Below the pieces are notes generated by a model. It saw only the letters and a program-made list of their open reading frames with translations, ran no database searches and was not told where the DNA came from. The position numbers and the translations under genes were made by a program. From the NCBI GenBank assembly GCA_947494965.1, contig CANLWV010000003.1, forward strand, positions 62,001 through 126,000: 64,000 nt of DNA, written 5' to 3'. Origin of the DNA: an uncultured Salinicoccus sp. (GTDB taxonomy: Bacteria > Bacillota > Bacilli > Staphylococcales > Salinicoccaceae). Shown in pieces: positions 62,233 to 64,000 of the stretch (position 1 is its first letter; each line of letters starts with the position of its first letter).

Positions 62233-62985
62233 TTATTTACCTTTGAATATATTAAATAATTTATTCAAATATCCACCTTTTTCTTCTCTCTGTTCATTTT
62301 CAGGGTGGTTTTCCGCTGATTGTCCATGTACTTTACGGTTGCTGTACTGGTTCATATCTATGTTCGGAGAGGCATCCGAAGCTGGGATTTGTGCATCATG
62401 ACCAACTGCTATTGGATCAGCAGTAGTTTCTTCTGTCCTCATCTCACGTCCCTCATCCACCTCGACATCCTCATAATCTTGATCTTCTTTAATTTCTGCA
62501 GTAGTTTCTTGGGGATCATATGCATTATTTTCACTATTATAGTTCAATGATAGAGTCTCGGGTTGTCTCCCATATTCATCCAGCCTCTCTACCAATCTAT
62601 GTACATTGTTTTTAAGCTCTCTATTTTCCTGTTGCATTGCTTCAAGTTTTTCCATGACGATTCCCAACATATGGTTGATGTCATTGTTAGTGACATTGGC
62701 AGGCGTGTTGTTTTCCTTTTCAATAACGATATCCGATACTTGGGAAATTATTTCATCAGCTGCTGTTTCGAGAGTGTAGCCTGGTTTTTTAGCTGTCTTG
62801 ATGAACTCTTGCAGGACTGCAATATCGTTTTGCGAAAACAGCCTTCTATTATGCTCATCTTTGGCAACTTCATAGTTCCTATCTTCTAGCAGCCTGACAT
62901 ATTTCCGGACGTTTTGATCCGAGAGCTCCACTTTGTCCTTAACTTGTGCAGTCGTATAGAATATCGCCTGATTTAATTCTTTCAT
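62233..62985 (-). CDS. MerR/RacA-like HTH protein with coiled coil
   Basis: A 250-residue protein. Residues 8-60 form a MerR-type winged helix (FYTTAQVKDKVELSDQNVRK ... NRRLFSQNDIAVLQEF). A coiled coil runs about 100-145, then a long acidic disordered linker (150-230). The C-terminus GGYLNKLFNIFKGK is an amphipathic basic helix that could bind membrane. The whole layout resembles RacA- or DUF3967-type proteins that tie DNA to the cell envelope, more than a classic regulator. Confidence 0.7.
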   Translation of the reverse strand: MKELNQAIFYTTAQVKDKVELSDQNVRKYVRLLEDRNYEVAKDEHNRRLFSQNDIAVLQEFIKTAKKPGYTLETAADEIISQVSDIVIEKENNTPANVTNNDINHMLGIVMEKLEAMQQENRELKNNVHRLVERLDEYGRQPETLSLNYNSENNAYDPQETTAEIKEDQDYEDVEVDEGREMRTEETTADPIAVGHDAQIPASDASPNIDMNQYSNRKVHGQSAENHPENEQREEKGGYLNKLFNIFKGK

Positions 62986-63357
62986 GATATCTTCTCCCTA
63001 ATATAATGTCATTATGGCTGAAAATCAAAATGATTTTGACACCTTATGACAATAACAATACCATATTCTGCCGTACCGTTTCAATAACGATAGTGCTACA
63101 TACGTTATTTATTATTTGAAAAACCCTAAATGCAGGTTTTTAAAGGCGTTATAATAGCATTATAATTAATTTTATTGATGATTTTTAATAACGTTGATGA
63201 TACTTCTGGAAAATTGTTCTTAATTGTTTTAAAATTTCATTAATTTAAGGTTTTCTATTTTGATACTGTGTTGATTGGCATTATACTGGATATATATTTT
63301 GATTTTAATGTCACGAGAACGTATCAGAATTTAAATTTATCTGCAAAGGAGTACTAT
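62986..63357. other. Intergenic region with CGTTATT repeats
   Basis: 372 A/T-rich bases between two divergent genes. AATAACG and CGTTATT form an inverted repeat at 63083-63089 and 63103-63109, with another AATAACG at 63187-63193. The region also has a direct repeat TTATAAT at about 63149 and 63160. No SAM-I or T-box RNA was recognised, although the downstream gene is of a methionine-related family. Confidence 0.45.
63271..63298 (+). promoter_or_regulatory. Promoter of the cystathionine gamma-synthase-like gene
   Basis: TTGATT (63271-63276), a 16-base spacer and TATATT (63293-63298), about 60 bases upstream of the ATG. Confidence 0.6.
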
Positions 63358-64000
63358 ATGGGCTACAAAAAAGAAACTGAAATGATCGTAGATAATAAAC
63401 GGGGATTGGATTATAGCACCGCAAACCAACCTTTGTATTATTCAACTGCCTTTCTCAGACCTGACCTCAACGCAGAGGATGGCTACCTTTATGTAAGGCA
63501 TGGCAATCCGAATAGGGATAAACTTGAAGAAAAACTTGCCAAACTGGAAAATGGAAGATACGCCTATGCATTCAATTCTGGGATGTCAGCAATAAGTGCC
63601 GCTTTGATGACATTTTCACCAGGCGATCATATTATAATGCCTGCTGATATGTATGGTGGTACATACCAATTGGTAAAAACTATCTTAAAACGTTTTGGGT
63701 TGAATTTCACCGAAGTCGATCAGACCAATATAAATAATGTAACTGATGCGGTCAACGCAAACACTAAAGCAATTTATATTGAAACCCCGTCAAATCCGAC
63801 GCTTAAAGTGACAAATATAAAAGCGATTACCCAATTTGCTTCTGCCAACAATATTAAAACACTCGTCGATAACACTTTTATGACACCTTTGGGACAAAAC
63901 CCTCTGAATTTGGGTGCTGATATAGTCATTCATAGCGCAACCAAGTTTTTAAGTGGACATAGTGACTTGATAGCCGGGGCAATCATTGTAAACGATGATG
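63358..64000 (+). CDS. Cystathionine gamma-synthase/lyase family PLP enzyme, partial
   Basis: The first 214 codons of a trans-sulfuration enzyme, cut by the window end. The ATG at 63358 follows AAGGAG. Conserved pieces include YLYVRHGNPNRDKLEEKLAKLE, AFNSGMSAISAAL, YIETPSNPTLKV and the PLP Lys in IHSATKFLSGHSDL (K about 199). It resembles the staphylococcal MetI/MetB/MetC group. Which of synthase or beta-lyase it is cannot be told from this part. No SAM or T-box riboswitch lies upstream. Confidence 0.9.
   Translation, partial: MGYKKETEMIVDNKRGLDYSTANQPLYYSTAFLRPDLNAEDGYLYVRHGNPNRDKLEEKLAKLENGRYAYAFNSGMSAISAALMTFSPGDHIIMPADMYGGTYQLVKTILKRFGLNFTEVDQTNINNVTDAVNANTKAIYIETPSNPTLKVTNIKAITQFASANNIKTLVDNTFMTPLGQNPLNLGADIVIHSATKFLSGHSDLIAGAIIVNDD

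Noticed and set aside
63308-63334. Eight-codon frame before the cystathionine gamma-synthase-like gene as a leader peptide
   Set aside because: It has no ribosome site, no Met or Cys codon run and no terminator follows.
62986-63357. SAM-I or Met T-box RNA before the 63358 gene
   Set aside because: None of the S-box or T-box conserved blocks is present in these 372 bases.

Overview
The window looks like the chromosome of a Gram-positive coccus of the Staphylococcaceae, most likely a halotolerant relative of Staphylococcus such as Salinicoccus or Jeotgalicoccus. The evidence is the Firmicutes-type S10-spc ribosomal cluster, a FemX/FmhB-type peptidoglycan-bridge enzyme with a coiled-coil arm, a SagB-like glucosaminidase, a complete CstR-CstA-CstB persulfide locus, SigB-type promoters, AGGAGG ribosome binding sites with frequent TTG and GTG starts, and moderate G+C. 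The genus is an inference. I found no rRNA or tRNA genes, insertion sequences, phage genes or CRISPR arrays. This is core chromosome.

Layout. (1) 1-7.9 kb, minus strand: rpsJ to rplF in canonical order, with a strong promoter and a leader of about 190 nt upstream of rpsJ. (2) 8-15.9 kb: a purine permease with a YczE-like protein, a PepSY lipoprotein behind a SigB-type promoter, an APH(3')-like phosphotransferase, an MFS operon with small membrane proteins, FemX and a VOC protein. (3) 16-25.5 kb: a nine-gene minus-strand sugar operon (MalE/F/G-type ABC importer, LacI regulator, ThuA-like protein, two Gfo/Idh/MocA dehydrogenases, a TIM-barrel isomerase, an MsmX-type ATPase) behind one promoter with a cre site and two LacI-type operators. 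(4) 25.5-35.9 kb: a GTPase with a DUF368 (PopT-type) carrier, NadR, a serine pathway pair (aminotransferase and serA), a HAD phosphatase with a foldable leader, a Na/Pi symporter and an atypical SQR-like flavoprotein. (5) 36-48.7 kb: glnA, an NSS symporter, fdhD, a glucosaminidase, a flavin reductase, ALDH3, MATE, a YuiF-like antiporter, a SigB-type stress gene, and a paired SMR exporter behind a guanidine-I riboswitch. (6) 48.8-55.1 kb: SAM-I riboswitch with metY-metA, aroF plus chorismate mutase behind an apparent aromatic leader-peptide attenuator, divergent tyrA, and argF with a frameshift at its start. (7) 55.2-64 kb: cstR, cstA-cstB-tauE, an arylamine N-acetyltransferase, a TlpA-like thioredoxin, an SDR, a MerR/RacA-like protein, and the start of a cystathionine gamma-synthase family gene cut by the window edge.

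How it fits together. Sulfur metabolism recurs: metY assimilates sulfide, cstA/cstB detoxify persulfide, and the SQR-like protein is a distant member of the same theme. Aromatic synthesis is organised around one 409-bp divergent control region at 52.6-53.0 kb. There a consensus promoter drives a 17-residue peptide ending in Phe-Tyr-Phe-Ser-Tyr-Phe, followed by a chain of mutually exclusive hairpins and an intrinsic terminator ahead of DAHP synthase. That attenuator is the most interesting thing in the window.
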